Assembly (NCBI RefSeq): GCF_020179405.1
Contig: NZ_JAICBZ010000036.1
Span: forward strand, 1 to 39,747
Direction: 5' to 3'
DNA: 39,747 bases
Source of the DNA: Xinfangfangia pollutisoli
GTDB lineage: Bacteria; Pseudomonadota; Alphaproteobacteria; Rhodobacterales; Rhodobacteraceae
In this document: piece after piece, positions 23,642-31,583 of the stretch
Numbering within the stretch: the first letter of the stretch is position 1
How the letters are laid out: every line of letters begins with the position of its first letter
Translations under genes and position numbers: made by a program
Notes under the pieces: model-generated
What the model saw: only the letters and a program-made list of their open reading frames with translations
Told to the model about the DNA's origin: nothing
Databases searched by the model: none

Positions 23642-24330
23642 GCCAGCCAGCGCCGCATCGTCCGCTCGAAGATGCCGGCGAAAAAGGCAAGCAGATCGGT
23701 GCCTTGCGTGGGTTTGAAGTGATGCGGATCCTCGGCGCCGAAGACCAGCATGCCGGGCAGGCGGCCGGGGCCGAAATCCAGCCGCATCAGCGCCTCGGAG
23801 CGAATGAAACCGGCGCGGTCGCCATAAAGCGCATCGCTTTCGGGCATGGTCTGGCGCAGCGTCACCGGACGCAGCGGCGAGGTGCGCCCCCCCGAGATAT
23901 AGCGGGACACAAAGCCCGGCGCCGCAACATGCAGCACTTCGCCCAGGCGGCGGGCGGCGGGGTCTTCGGCTTCGGCGCGGGATTCCAGGACCAGGCGGAC
24001 GCAGTCGACGCGCAGGGTGGCGGCGACGTCGCCGGCAAGGGTGCGCAGGAAGTCTTCGAAGCCCAAGGGATCGAGCAATTGCAGGATGGCGCGGTGGACC
24101 TGGTTGGTGCCGGCGAGGTTTTCATAGGCCGCGGCAATCACCGAGCGATGGGTGTCTTCCAGCCGCTCCAGCCGCGTCTCGAGCCGCTGCATGGCGATGC
24201 CGCGCAGATCTATGATGTTGTTTCCCATCGCTCTTTCGTTCGCGGCGACAAGGGCATTCATCACGTCGCGATCCTCGAGCAGGACTTCCGGCTCGGACAG
24301 GATGCGGTCGCGCAGGTCTGGTTCGATCAT
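23638..24330 (-). CDS. DUF484 family protein
   Basis: 230 aa from ATG 24330 (MIEPDLRDRILSEPEVLLED). This family has a GAF-like fold and is commonly encoded just before xerC in gamma- and alphaproteobacteria; its function is undefined. Features: N-terminal helix, the phrase NNIIDLRGIAMQRLETRLER (coiled-coil-like, about residues 35-75), and a C-terminal GAF-like domain with FGPGRLPGMLVFGAEDPHHF and FKPTQGTDLLAFFAGIFERT. Its stop is embedded in the xerC start. An upstream in-frame extension of 27 codons is not supported by a ribosome site. Confidence 0.88.
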   Translation of the reverse strand: MIEPDLRDRILSEPEVLLEDRDVMNALVAANERAMGNNIIDLRGIAMQRLETRLERLEDTHRSVIAAAYENLAGTNQVHRAILQLLDPLGFEDFLRTLAGDVAATLRVDCVRLVLESRAEAEDPAARRLGEVLHVAAPGFVSRYISGGRTSPLRPVTLRQTMPESDALYGDRAGFIRSEALMRLDFGPGRLPGMLVFGAEDPHHFKPTQGTDLLAFFAGIFERTMRRWLA

Positions 24331-24544
24331 GGAAATTCTGCCCGCAGTTTCTTGTGATTTGCCCGGCAGTATAGCGGGAATGTGCAAGCCCGCGGTAGGG
24401 CCTGAGGGCAACAGGCGGCGTATTTCCCGCCGTCTTCCTGCCGTCTGCCACGCGTCTTCCTTCCGTCTCTACGCGCGCCGGGGTCGCAGGGCGTTAAGAT
24501 TTCGCCGCGATCCTTTGGGCCGCAACGCACCCGCCGAGGCCCCG

Positions 24545-25057
24545 ATGCCGAACCTGACCCGACAGACCCCCCGCCAGCGCGCCCATATGACCTATATGAT
24601 GGATGTGATGCGGCGCCTGGAATGGGACCTGCACAACACGATCGAACTGACCGGCCGCATCCCGGCGGAATGGCACGAGATCGCGCAGGCCACGCCGCGG
24701 TCGACCCGGGTGAAGGTTAATATCGGGCTTGAGGCCGATGTGGTGAAGTTCTTCAAGTCGATGGGCGCGGGCTACGGGCCGCGGATCAACGACGTCTTGC
24801 GCAGCTATATGCATGCGCGGCTGGCCGGCGTGATCCGTGGCGCCGAGACGATTGCGCATTACCGGGAACGGGCCGAGCGCCATGACGGGCCGAAACCCGA
24901 CTTCGGCGATCTGGCGCGGGAGATGGGCGAGGCCTGGGCAGATGAGGGGCCGGCGGTGGAACAGGCGGCGCGGGCGAAGATGCAGGAGGTGAAGCAGCGG
25001 CGGTTTGGAGAGGGCGGAGTGCCGGAGGGGGAGGAGGGGGTGCCTTGGGTTAGGTGA
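24545..25057 (+). CDS. Orphan BrnA-antitoxin-like protein
   Basis: A 170-aa protein with a BrnA-like ribbon-helix-helix segment, about residues 55-95: RVKVNIGLEADVVKFFKSMG, then GYGPRINDVLRSYMHARLAG. In BrnTA modules this region is the DNA-binding antitoxin. Here no BrnT toxin gene is adjacent on either side. The N-terminal 50 residues (RQRAHMTYMMDVMRRLEWDL) and the charged C-terminal tail (GGVPEGEEGVP) are longer than in a standard BrnA of about 80-100 aa. It may be an orphan antitoxin or a stand-alone regulator. It directly borders the AT-rich island. Confidence 0.7.
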   Translation: MPNLTRQTPRQRAHMTYMMDVMRRLEWDLHNTIELTGRIPAEWHEIAQATPRSTRVKVNIGLEADVVKFFKSMGAGYGPRINDVLRSYMHARLAGVIRGAETIAHYRERAERHDGPKPDFGDLAREMGEAWADEGPAVEQAARAKMQEVKQRRFGEGGVPEGEEGVPWVR

Positions 25058-25079
25058 GGGGGGGATGAAACTAACTAGA

Positions 25080-25655
25080 TTACTCCTCAGGTCTATGCAT
25101 TTTATCACTCAAATAGTACATTCCTAAGAAAGTGGCGACAAGCATGTGAAATAGAAGAAACAAGAAAATGACAAATCCAACCCATTGCAGCAAGAAGCTG
25201 GCCCCCTCAAACTTTGCATCCGGTCCAATAAGGAATGGTACAATCAGTGAAAATAGAAAAAGTATCATAGAAATTGCGCTACAGTAGCCGAACAGAAGCG
25301 ACAGGAACTGGCGCATTGTTAGTTCGCGGATCACCCATTGTCCCTTGTCAAGGTGCCGTATCTCCAGTGAATCGGTCATCTGAAACTTTTTGTCGAATCC
25401 GTTCTGGCCGACAAATGTTGAAACTGCTGCCAAGGACGCAATATAAAAGGGCGCAAGAATTGCAAGAACCTGAGAGAACCCGCTAACTAGACCGTCTGAG
25501 GTAAGTAACTCGTATCTGCTGAAAGTGCACAACGCTACTGTGACGGAGAGAGTTAGAATTGAAGGAATAAGTACGTTATACCTCCAGGCGTATCCATGCT
25601 GGATTCGAATGTAATTAAATATACGAAGGGGGATGCTCTTTTCTATGAAATCCAT
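25080..25655 (-). CDS. Four-TM membrane protein of AT-rich island
   Basis: 191 aa from ATG 25655. The upstream stop and this start overlap as TGATG, indicating translational coupling. An in-frame GTG one codon earlier is less likely. Four transmembrane helices are predicted, about residues 27-46, 60-83, 116-143 and 153-178, with short loops and a cytosolic loop at 84-115 (GFDKKFQMTDSLEIRHLDKG). The N-terminus MDFIEKSIPLRIFNYIRIQH is amphipathic. No known family was recognised. Base composition is far from the surroundings (23 of 60 G+C in lines sampled at 25141 and 25561) and codons are A/T-ending, so it is foreign. It may act as the membrane effector or anchor of the soluble partner; this is inferred only from coupling. 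Confidence 0.8.
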   Translation of the reverse strand: MDFIEKSIPLRIFNYIRIQHGYAWRYNVLIPSILTLSVTVALCTFSRYELLTSDGLVSGFSQVLAILAPFYIASLAAVSTFVGQNGFDKKFQMTDSLEIRHLDKGQWVIRELTMRQFLSLLFGYCSAISMILFLFSLIVPFLIGPDAKFEGASFLLQWVGFVIFLFLLFHMLVATFLGMYYLSDKMHRPEE

Positions 25656-26608
25656 CACGGCGGCATGGCTCCCTTCATTTTTTCAACGAGGTCGTTTCTA
25701 ATTTCGTTTTCGCAACTACGCAGCAGGGTTTCGAACCCGTCGAGCCTAGTTTGCCGAATTAGGAAATCATCGGTGATATCTGGGAGATCAAGATCTAGCT
25801 TCTCTGTCTTTCGGCGATCCTCTGCTTCAATAACAATTTTCGCTGACATGAGGCCTTCCTTTCTGCTGGAAGTAATCTTTTCCTTTAGCCAGCTAATTGC
25901 GCCTTCCCCAGTTGGCCTCCCTTGGACTTGAATTTCTACTTGTTGCTTTGTTACGACGGGGTACTTCCCTTCGCCAAAACCGTCTTCTTTGGTAGAAGCC
26001 GTCTCCAAGTGAACTCCTAACAAGACGCCACCTGAAGACAAGATGCTCTTAATTGTGCTAGATTGGTGGCCTCGTAGGTTGAGGCGCACTCCATACTCCT
26101 GATCTACTTTTGCTCCTGGCTTCCGGCGCTTCTCAGTGAAGAAATCTCGGCATGCGGTATTGAGGCAGGCCATCATTAGAGACCTGGAAACGGAGTCAAC
26201 ATTTTCTACTATTGTGGGGTATGCTGAAGTAGCTTCGTGCGGCTCTGCAAGGTCTATTAACATGTGCGCCGATACTGCATGAATTTCTTTTTCAAGAAGC
26301 TCTAAGCGCCTAAGTCCGCGTGTTTCAATATTTTCTGCGGTGCCTTCAGAAATTTCTGGGTCACTATATCGAAAGAGAATTATCACATAGTCGCCATCTA
26401 TCCGGATATCGTGAATTCTTCCAGTCGCTAAGCCGGTGCTCTTTACAGGTAGCTCCCCCTTCTTGCACTTCTCTGCAAGCGCTTGAAATACCGCACGCGC
26501 GGTAGGTGGGGGAAACCTGTCATAGAGGGTGCTTATGCCGATCTCGCAGACGAAAACATACCGGTGTGAAGTGGATATCAAAGGCTCCCCCAAAACCCAA
26601 GAGGCCAA
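25655..26608 (-). CDS. Unrecognised soluble protein of AT-rich island
   Basis: 317 aa if read from TTG 26608. Its frame is closed by TGA three codons upstream, so the start must be TTG 26608 or later (TTG 26581 has GGGGGAG just before it), or the protein begins in another frame (see 26520-26711). No signal peptide or membrane helix. Readable blocks: YVFVCEIGISTLYDRFPPPT, GRIHDIRIDGDYVIILFRYS, AVSAHMLIDLAEPH, YPTIVENVDSVSRSLMMACL, and a C-terminal Glu/Lys-rich stretch. The mixed beta-strand and helix pattern resembles no family I can name. It is translationally coupled to the four-TM protein. A foreign origin is indicated by AT-rich DNA. Confidence 0.7.
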   Translation of the reverse strand: MASWVLGEPLISTSHRYVFVCEIGISTLYDRFPPPTARAVFQALAEKCKKGELPVKSTGLATGRIHDIRIDGDYVIILFRYSDPEISEGTAENIETRGLRRLELLEKEIHAVSAHMLIDLAEPHEATSAYPTIVENVDSVSRSLMMACLNTACRDFFTEKRRKPGAKVDQEYGVRLNLRGHQSSTIKSILSSGGVLLGVHLETASTKEDGFGEGKYPVVTKQQVEIQVQGRPTGEGAISWLKEKITSSRKEGLMSAKIVIEAEDRRKTEKLDLDLPDITDDFLIRQTRLDGFETLLRSCENEIRNDLVEKMKGAMPP

Positions 26609-26711
26609 ACCACTTCAATCGGTAGTCGGCAATCGTCCGTCCGTCAATATCGCTCGCGTCTCGGCTCAATAGAGCGGAAAGCAGCTTAAGAGATGCAAGT
26701 AGTGCGGCCAT
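26520..26711 (-). CDS. Short ORF preceding and overlapping the island's first gene
   Basis: A 63-codon ORF with an ATG at 26711, out of frame (+1 relation) with the 317-aa gene and overlapping it by 89 nt. It reads MAALLASLKLLSALLSRDAS, then an acidic/basic stretch (DIDGRTIADYRLKWFG), and runs into GFGGAFDIHFTP. It could be (a) a real small coupled protein, (b) the true N-terminus of the 317-aa protein separated by a frameshift (mutation, sequencing error or programmed slip), or (c) non-coding. Its start codon lies at the centre of a 10-bp inverted repeat. No ribosome-binding site is obvious. Confidence 0.35.
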   Translation of the reverse strand: MAALLASLKLLSALLSRDASDIDGRTIADYRLKWFGLLGFGGAFDIHFTPVCFRLRDRHKHPL

Positions 26712-26727
26712 AGGTCAACTACTTGCA
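26694..26727. promoter_or_regulatory. Operator-like inverted repeat at the head of the island operon
   Basis: TGCAAGTAGT (26694-26703) and ACTACTTGCA (26718-26727) are perfect 10-bp arms with a 14-nt spacer. The spacer contains the ATG of the short ORF (26711-26709). Placement at the head of the operon suggests repressor binding or an RNA hairpin that hides the start. It could also be the boundary of the inserted DNA. Confidence 0.55.
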
Positions 26728-26747
26728 ATCGCTGGCGATTTCTTTAG

Positions 26748-27401
26748 TTACAGGATCTTCTGACCCGTCTTCGCCCAGTCCTTCATGAACTGCTCCAGCC
26801 CCTTGTCGGTCAGCACATGCCCCGCCATGCCCTTGATCACCGAAGGCGGCGCGGTCATCACGTCGGCGCCGATCAGGGCGCATTGCGAGGCGTGGTTCAG
26901 CGTGCGGACCGAGGCGGCCAGGATCTGGGTCTGGAAGGAATAATTGTCATAGACCTGGCGGATATCGGAAATCAGCTCCAGCCCGTCGAGGTTGATGTCG
27001 TCCAAGCGCCCGATGAAGGGCGAGATGAAGGTCGCGCCGGCCTTGGCGGCCAAAAGCGCCTGGTTGACCGAGAAGCACAGCGTCACATTGACCATGTGGC
27101 CCTCGCCCGACAGCACCTTGCAGGCCTTCAGCCCGTCCCAGGTCAGCGGCACCTTGACGGCGATGTTCGGGGCGATCTCGGCCAGCTTGCGGCCCTCGGC
27201 GATCATCTCGGGGGCGGTCAGCGCCACCACCTCGGCCGAGACGGGGCCCGAGACGAAGGAGCAGATCTCTTTCGTGACCTCAAGGATGTCGCGGCCGGAT
27301 TTCAGGATCAGCGAGGGGTTGGTGGTGACGCCATCCACCATGCCCAGGTCGTTCAGCTCGCGGATCGCCTCGACATCTGCAGTATCGACGAAGAATTTCA
27401 T
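26748..27401 (-). CDS. tal: Transaldolase (small TalC/FSA-type)
   Basis: 217 aa from ATG 27401, with AAAGGAG 8 nt upstream. A class I aldolase-fold enzyme of the pentose phosphate pathway that forms decamers in this subfamily. The N-terminus [20 protein letters not shown] and [13 protein letters not shown] are diagnostic. The Schiff-base Lys is in [11 protein letters not shown]. At the two positions that distinguish fructose-6-phosphate aldolase (Gln, Tyr) from transaldolase (Glu, Phe), this protein has Glu in SAEVVAL and Phe in [10 protein letters not shown]. That points to true transaldolase activity. It is divergent from priA, and its stop abuts the AT-rich island. Confidence 0.93.
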   Translation of the reverse strand: MKFFVDTADVEAIRELNDLGMVDGVTTNPSLILKSGRDILEVTKEICSFVSGPVSAEVVALTAPEMIAEGRKLAEIAPNIAVKVPLTWDGLKACKVLSGEGHMVNVTLCFSVNQALLAAKAGATFISPFIGRLDDINLDGLELISDIRQVYDNYSFQTQILAASVRTLNHASQCALIGADVMTAPPSVIKGMAGHVLTDKGLEQFMKDWAKTGQKIL

Positions 27402-27515
27402 GGCCGGCTCCTTTCGGGGGATCGGGGGGTAGAGATCAGGGATTGCGGGGGCTATTACCACGAAGGGGCGCCGCGGCGGAAGATGCGGCGGGGCGGAAAG
27501 ATGTGAGCGCAAACA

Positions 27516-29705
27516 GTGGTCGAGCGGGTCTTCAGCGCGGGTGAGCTGGTCGGGGTGCTGACGACCGAACCGCTGGGGCGGGTGTTGGATTACAAGGCGC
27601 CCGAGGGGGGCTGCGGGACGGGCGATTTCGTCGAGGTGCCGCTGGGGCCGCGGCGGGTGCTGGGCGTCGTGTGGGGCGCGGGCGCGGGGGGCTGGGATCC
27701 GGCGAAGCTGCGGCCGGTGACGCGGGTGCTGGATGCGCGGCCGATGCGCGCGGAATTGCGGCTGTTGCTGGCGCGGGCGGCCGATTACACGCTGACGCCC
27801 TTATCGGCGATGCTGCGGCTGGCGACGCGGGCGCCGGGTCTGGGCGATGCGCCCTCGGTCCGGCGGGTCTACCGGCTGGCGGGGCCGGTGCCGAACCAGC
27901 TGACCGAGGCGCGGCATCGGGTGATCGAGGCCCTGCGCGGCTATGGTGGCGCGGCGGTGACGCTGGGGGAACTGGCCGAGGCGGCCTCTTGCGGGACGGG
28001 CGTGGTCAAGGGGCTGGTGAAGCTGGGCGTTCTGGCCGAGGAGGAGGCGCCGAAGGACCTGCCCTATCCCCGGCTTGATCCATCCGGCACGGCGCGGCTG
28101 GAGGGCGATCAGATCGCCGCGGGCGCGGCCCTGGCGCAGGCGGTGGCGGCCGAGGCCTATCAGGCCTTTCTTTTGAAAGGCGTCACCGGATCGGGCAAGA
28201 CCGAGGTCTATCTGGAAGCGGTGGCCGAGGCGCTGCGGCGGGGCCGGCAGGCGCTGGTCTTGCTGCCGGAAATCGCTTTGACCGCGGATTTCCTGGGCCG
28301 GGTCGAGGCGCGGTTCGGCGCGCGGCCGGGCGAATGGCATTCGGGTGTCACGCAAACCGAACGGCGCCGGCTGTGGCGGATGGCGTCCGAAGGCGAGGTC
28401 GGGCTGGTCGTCGGCGCGCGCTCGGCGCTGTTCCTGCCCTTCCGCGATCTGGGGCTGATCGTCGTCGATGAGGAACACGACACCTCGTACAAGCAGGAAG
28501 AGGGCGTCTTGTACAATGCCCGCGACATGGCGGTGCTGCGCGGGTCGATCCTGGGCTGCCCGGTGGTGCTGGCCTCGGCCACGCCCTGCCTGGAAAGCTG
28601 GGTCAATGCCGAGACCGGCAAATACACAAGGCTGGATCTGGCCTCGCGCTTTGGCGTGGCGGAAATGCCGGCGATGAAGGCGGTCGACATGCGCGCCGAA
28701 AGCCTGCCCGCCAATCGCTGGATCTCGGAGACCCTGGCGCGCGGGGTCGAGGCGCGGCTGAAGGCGGGCGAACAGGCGATGCTGTTCATCAACCGCCGCG
28801 GCTATGCGCCGGTCACGGTCTGCCGGGCCTGCGGGGCGCAGGTCGGCTGCGACCATTGCGACGCGCGGATGGTGGAACACCGCTTCCTCAAACGCCTGGT
28901 CTGCCACCAATGCGGCGCGACGAAACCCGTGCCCACCGCCTGCCCGGCCTGCGGGGTCGAGGGCAAGATGCATGCGGTCGGCCCCGGGGTCGAACGGCTG
29001 GCCGAAGAGGTGGCCGACCGTTTCCCCGAGGCGCGGCTGGCGGTGCTGTCTTCCGACCTGTTCGGCTCGGCCCGGGCACTGAAGGCGCAGATCGAAGAGA
29101 TCGCGGCCGGGGCGGCCGATATCGTGATCGGCACCCAGATCGTCGCCAAGGGGCATAATTTCCCGCTGCTGACCTTGGTCGGTGTGATTGATGCCGATCT
29201 GGGCCTGCAAGGCTCGGACCTGCGGGCGGCGGAACGCACCTTCCAGCTGATGCGCCAGGTCGCGGGCCGGGCGGGGCGCGCGGAACGGCGCGGCGAGGCC
29301 TGGCTGCAGACCCATCAACCCGAACATCCGGTGATCCAGGCGATCCTGTCGGGCGCGGATGAGGCCTTCTGGCGCGCCGAGGCGGCCGAACGCCGCGCGG
29401 CGGGCGTGCCGCCCTATGGGCGGATGGCGGGGATCATCCTGTCGGGCCCGGATGTGGCGCAGGTCTTCGATCTGGGCAATGAACTTGCCCGCCGCGACGG
29501 GCCCTTGCGGCTGGCCGGCGCCGAGGTGCTGGGCCCGGCCCCGGCGCCGATCGCGCGGGTGCGCGGCCGGCACCGGGTGCGGCTGTTGGTCCGGGCGCCG
29601 AAATCGGTGCAGTTGCAGCCGGCGCTGCGCGACTGGCTGGCGCAGCTGCGCCTTCCGCCGCAGATCCGCCTGGCCGTCGATATCGACCCGCAGAGCTTCT
29701 ATTAG
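27516..29705 (+). CDS. priA: Primosomal protein N' (PriA helicase)
   Basis: A 729-aa replication-restart helicase, from GTG 27516. The N-terminal 3'-DNA-binding domain ([20 protein letters not shown]), Walker [17 protein letters not shown], Walker [16 protein letters not shown] and motif [13 protein letters not shown] are present. The zinc-binding insert has [14 protein letters not shown] and [18 protein letters not shown], eight cysteines for two Zn ions. Late helicase motifs are [20 protein letters not shown] and [16 protein letters not shown]. It recognises stalled forks and loads DnaB through the primosome. It is divergent from the transaldolase gene with 114 nt between them. An inverted pair of repeat boxes lies after its stop. 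Confidence 0.97.
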   Translation: MVERVFSAGELVGVLTTEPLGRVLDYKAPEGGCGTGDFVEVPLGPRRVLGVVWGAGAGGWDPAKLRPVTRVLDARPMRAELRLLLARAADYTLTPLSAMLRLATRAPGLGDAPSVRRVYRLAGPVPNQLTEARHRVIEALRGYGGAAVTLGELAEAASCGTGVVKGLVKLGVLAEEEAPKDLPYPRLDPSGTARLEGDQIAAGAALAQAVAAEAYQAFLLKGVTGSGKTEVYLEAVAEALRRGRQALVLLPEIALTADFLGRVEARFGARPGEWHSGVTQTERRRLWRMASEGEVGLVVGARSALFLPFRDLGLIVVDEEHDTSYKQEEGVLYNARDMAVLRGSILGCPVVLASATPCLESWVNAETGKYTRLDLASRFGVAEMPAMKAVDMRAESLPANRWISETLARGVEARLKAGEQAMLFINRRGYAPVTVCRACGAQVGCDHCDARMVEHRFLKRLVCHQCGATKPVPTACPACGVEGKMHAVGPGVERLAEEVADRFPEARLAVLSSDLFGSARALKAQIEEIAAGAADIVIGTQIVAKGHNFPLLTLVGVIDADLGLQGSDLRAAERTFQLMRQVAGRAGRAERRGEAWLQTHQPEHPVIQAILSGADEAFWRAEAAERRAAGVPPYGRMAGIILSGPDVAQVFDLGNELARRDGPLRLAGAEVLGPAPAPIARVRGRHRVRLLVRAPKSVQLQPALRDWLAQLRLPPQIRLAVDIDPQSFY

Positions 29706-29760
29706 GCCGGGTTCCCTTCGGTCAGACCGTGCGCCCCTTGGCGGGCCTTCGCCTCCGGCG

Positions 29761-29853
29761 GGGATATTTTTGCAGAGAGGAAGGCCCGAAGCCTTTTCAG
29801 CTTGCGGCCTTCCTCTCTGTCCAAATATCCCGGGGTCCGGGGCAGCGCCCCGG
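29761..29853. repeat. Composite intergenic repeat, copy 4 (inverted pair)
   Basis: A forward box at 29761-29785 and an inverted box at 29807-29831 face each other across 21 nt. They form a long imperfect hairpin (the second box reads TGTCC where the first has GCA). A GC hairpin, CCGGGGC 29837-29843 with GCCCCGG 29847-29853, follows. It lies between priA and prmA. Confidence 0.85.
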
Positions 29854-29929
29854 GGCCTGCCGCGCCACGCGCCTCTTGCCATGCCGGGCCCCTGCGCCTA
29901 AAGCGCTGCACAGCCGAAGGAGCCCGCCC

Positions 29930-30802
29930 ATGCCCACCTATTCCGCCCTGACCACGCTGACCGGCGAAGACCCCGCGCGCGCCCTGGGCGAGGCGATGGA
30001 GCGGATGGAGCCCGAGCCCTATGGCGTCGGCGTCTTCGAGGTCGAGGACGGGTCCGGCATCTGGGAGGTCGGCGGCTATTTCCACGAGGCGCCGGACGAG
30101 ATCGTGCTGGAGATCCTGGCCACCGCCTTTGGCGCGAAGTCGTTCCTGGTCAGCGAACTGCCCGATGTTGACTGGGTGGCCAAGGTGCAGCGCGAATTGC
30201 ACCCCGTGGATGCCGGGCGCTTCTTCGTTTACGGCAGCCATGATGCCGACAAGCTGCCCGAGGGCCGGGTGGCCTTGCAGGTCGAGGCGACGATGGCCTT
30301 CGGCACCGGGCATCATGGCACCACGCTGGGCTGTCTTCTGGCCTTCGACCGGCTGTTCACCGAAGGCTTCCGCCCGGCGAAAGTGGCCGATATCGGCTGC
30401 GGCACGGCGGTTCTGGCGATGGCGGCGGCCAAGATGCTGCCCGAGGCGCTGGTGATCGCCAGCGACATCGACCGGGTCGCGGTGGATGTGGCCGAGGCGA
30501 ATGTGGCGATCAACGGGCTGGAGGGGCGGATCACCTGTCTGGAGGCGGCGGGCTTCGGCCATCGCCGTCTGGCCGAGGCGGCGCCTTACGAGCTGATCTT
30601 CGCCAATATCCTGAAGGGTCCGCTGATCGAGCTGGCGCCCGACATGGCGCGCCATGCCGCACCGGGCGGCAAGGTGATTCTGTCGGGCCTCTTGGTCGTG
30701 CAGGCCGAGGCGATCATCGCCGCCTATCAGGCGGCCGGCTTCCGTCTTGAAGATCGCAACGATCTGGGCGAGTGGTCGGCATTGGTGATGGTTCGCGAAT
30801 AA
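29930..30802 (+). CDS. prmA: Ribosomal protein L11 methyltransferase
   Basis: A 290-aa SAM-dependent methyltransferase that trimethylates ribosomal protein L11. The N-terminal substrate-recognition domain (about 1-95) contains the linker region ending SELPDVDWVAK. The catalytic domain has AFGTGHHGTTLGCLLAFD, the SAM motif VADIGCGTAVLAMAAAK, and the PrmA signature FANILKGPLIELAPDMA. ATG 29930 has GAAGGAG 8 nt upstream. The longer frame to 29729 crosses the repeat element and is rejected. Length is typical (about 290 aa). Confidence 0.95.
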   Translation: MPTYSALTTLTGEDPARALGEAMERMEPEPYGVGVFEVEDGSGIWEVGGYFHEAPDEIVLEILATAFGAKSFLVSELPDVDWVAKVQRELHPVDAGRFFVYGSHDADKLPEGRVALQVEATMAFGTGHHGTTLGCLLAFDRLFTEGFRPAKVADIGCGTAVLAMAAAKMLPEALVIASDIDRVAVDVAEANVAINGLEGRITCLEAAGFGHRRLAEAAPYELIFANILKGPLIELAPDMARHAAPGGKVILSGLLVVQAEAIIAAYQAAGFRLEDRNDLGEWSALVMVRE

Positions 30803-30887
30803 TCCTTTGAAAATTAACGCCAAATGACGGGCGCCCCCGGGCGCGCGCCGCATTTCTGCCACATTTCCGACGCACCCCTTCCACAAG

Positions 30888-31265
30888 ATGGCAAACCTGG
30901 CTGGGATGGCTTGGATGTGGGCGGACCCGAATCTGAATGATTTTCATGGCCGTGTCCGGCGGATCGAACGGATGCGCCGCAAGGGCTATGGCTTCGAGGC
31001 CGCGGGCACGCTGGGCCTGTCCTCGACCTATCGGCGGCAAAGATCCTGGGGGCGGATGGCGCGCACGGCGCTGGTCGTGCTGGCGCTGGGCTTCACGCTG
31101 AAAGGGGCGATCCATTTCTCCGTGGGGGCCGAGACCTATGACCAGCGCGTGACGCAAATGGCGCAGGGCACGGGGGTTGATCCGGTGGCGGCGACGCTGA
31201 TGGCGGCCGATCCGGTGACGCGGGGGATTTCGGCCTTCCTGGGCGAGGTGTTTCCGGCGCGGTAG
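30888..31265 (+). CDS. Small single-TM conserved hypothetical protein
   Basis: A 125-aa protein with a basic N-terminal half (FHGRVRRIERMRRKGYGFEA, STYRRQRSWGRMAR), one transmembrane helix at about 58-76 (TALVVLALGFTLKGAIHFSV) and a short outer C-terminus (AETYDQRVTQMAQG, DPVTRGISAFLGEVF). The topology is probably N-in, C-out. Starts at 30906 (MAWMWADPN) or 30915 (MWADPN) are equally possible, as no ribosome site decides. From memory, similar proteins are common in Rhodobacterales genomes without assigned function. It is followed by a strong terminator. No function proposed. Confidence 0.65.
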   Translation: MANLAGMAWMWADPNLNDFHGRVRRIERMRRKGYGFEAAGTLGLSSTYRRQRSWGRMARTALVVLALGFTLKGAIHFSVGAETYDQRVTQMAQGTGVDPVAATLMAADPVTRGISAFLGEVFPAR

Positions 31266-31312
31266 TTCCGGTGCGGTAGGCGCGGGGCTTCGCCAGAGGT
31301 CGGAAGAAACAG

Positions 31313-31347
31313 AAAGGCCGTCTTCGGTTCCCCGAAGACGGCCTTTT
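31313..31347. terminator. Strong bidirectional terminator
   Basis: A perfect 15-bp stem, AAAGGCCGTCTTCGG (31313-31327) with 31332-31346, and a TTCC loop, with A-rich and T-rich flanks. It lies between the convergent small membrane protein gene and the DUF1127 gene. Confidence 0.9.
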
Positions 31348-31379
31348 GTCCGGCGACCGTTCTTGTGGTCTTGATGGGC

Positions 31380-31583
31380 TTAGCGCCCCAGCATCTCGAT
31401 GTCACCGCGGCACAGGCCGATATCGTCCAGCTCGCGATCCGAGAGCTTGGCCAGGGCCTTGCGGGTGACGCGCGCGTCGTTCCACACCGCGAACGTCGCG
31501 AAGACGTTCGACAGCGCATTGACAGCGCGGTAAGTCGTGATGGCGCCGAACGGCGCCGGGCGGCTCGTTTCGATGGCGGCCAT
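31380..31583 (-). CDS. DUF1127 small protein
   Basis: A 67-aa protein with the DUF1127 motif near the C-terminus (KALAKLSDRELDDIGLCRGD). Before it comes a region (VNALSNVFATFAVWNDARVT) that fits the longer alphaproteobacterial YjiS-like form. AAAAGGAAACC precedes the ATG, a good ribosome site. In Rhodobacter relatives some DUF1127 proteins are stress-induced RNA-binding regulators encoded with small RNAs. No obvious sRNA repeat (such as CCUCCUCCC loops) is seen downstream, where the terminator begins 34 nt away. It is the second DUF1127 gene in the window. Confidence 0.9.
   Translation of the reverse strand: MAAIETSRPAPFGAITTYRAVNALSNVFATFAVWNDARVTRKALAKLSDRELDDIGLCRGDIEMLGR

Noticed and set aside
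24545-25057. Complete BrnTA toxin-antitoxin module
   Set aside because: Only the BrnA-like half is present; neither neighbouring gene resembles BrnT.
25730-25765. tRNA-like TTTCGAACCC segment
   Set aside because: No acceptor or anticodon stem could be built around it, and it lies inside the 317-aa reading frame.
25080-26608. Assignment of the island pair to Kiwa (KwaA/KwaB)
   Set aside because: Size and topology are similar, but I see no DUF4868 signature in the soluble protein and the gene order is reversed. The resemblance is architectural only.
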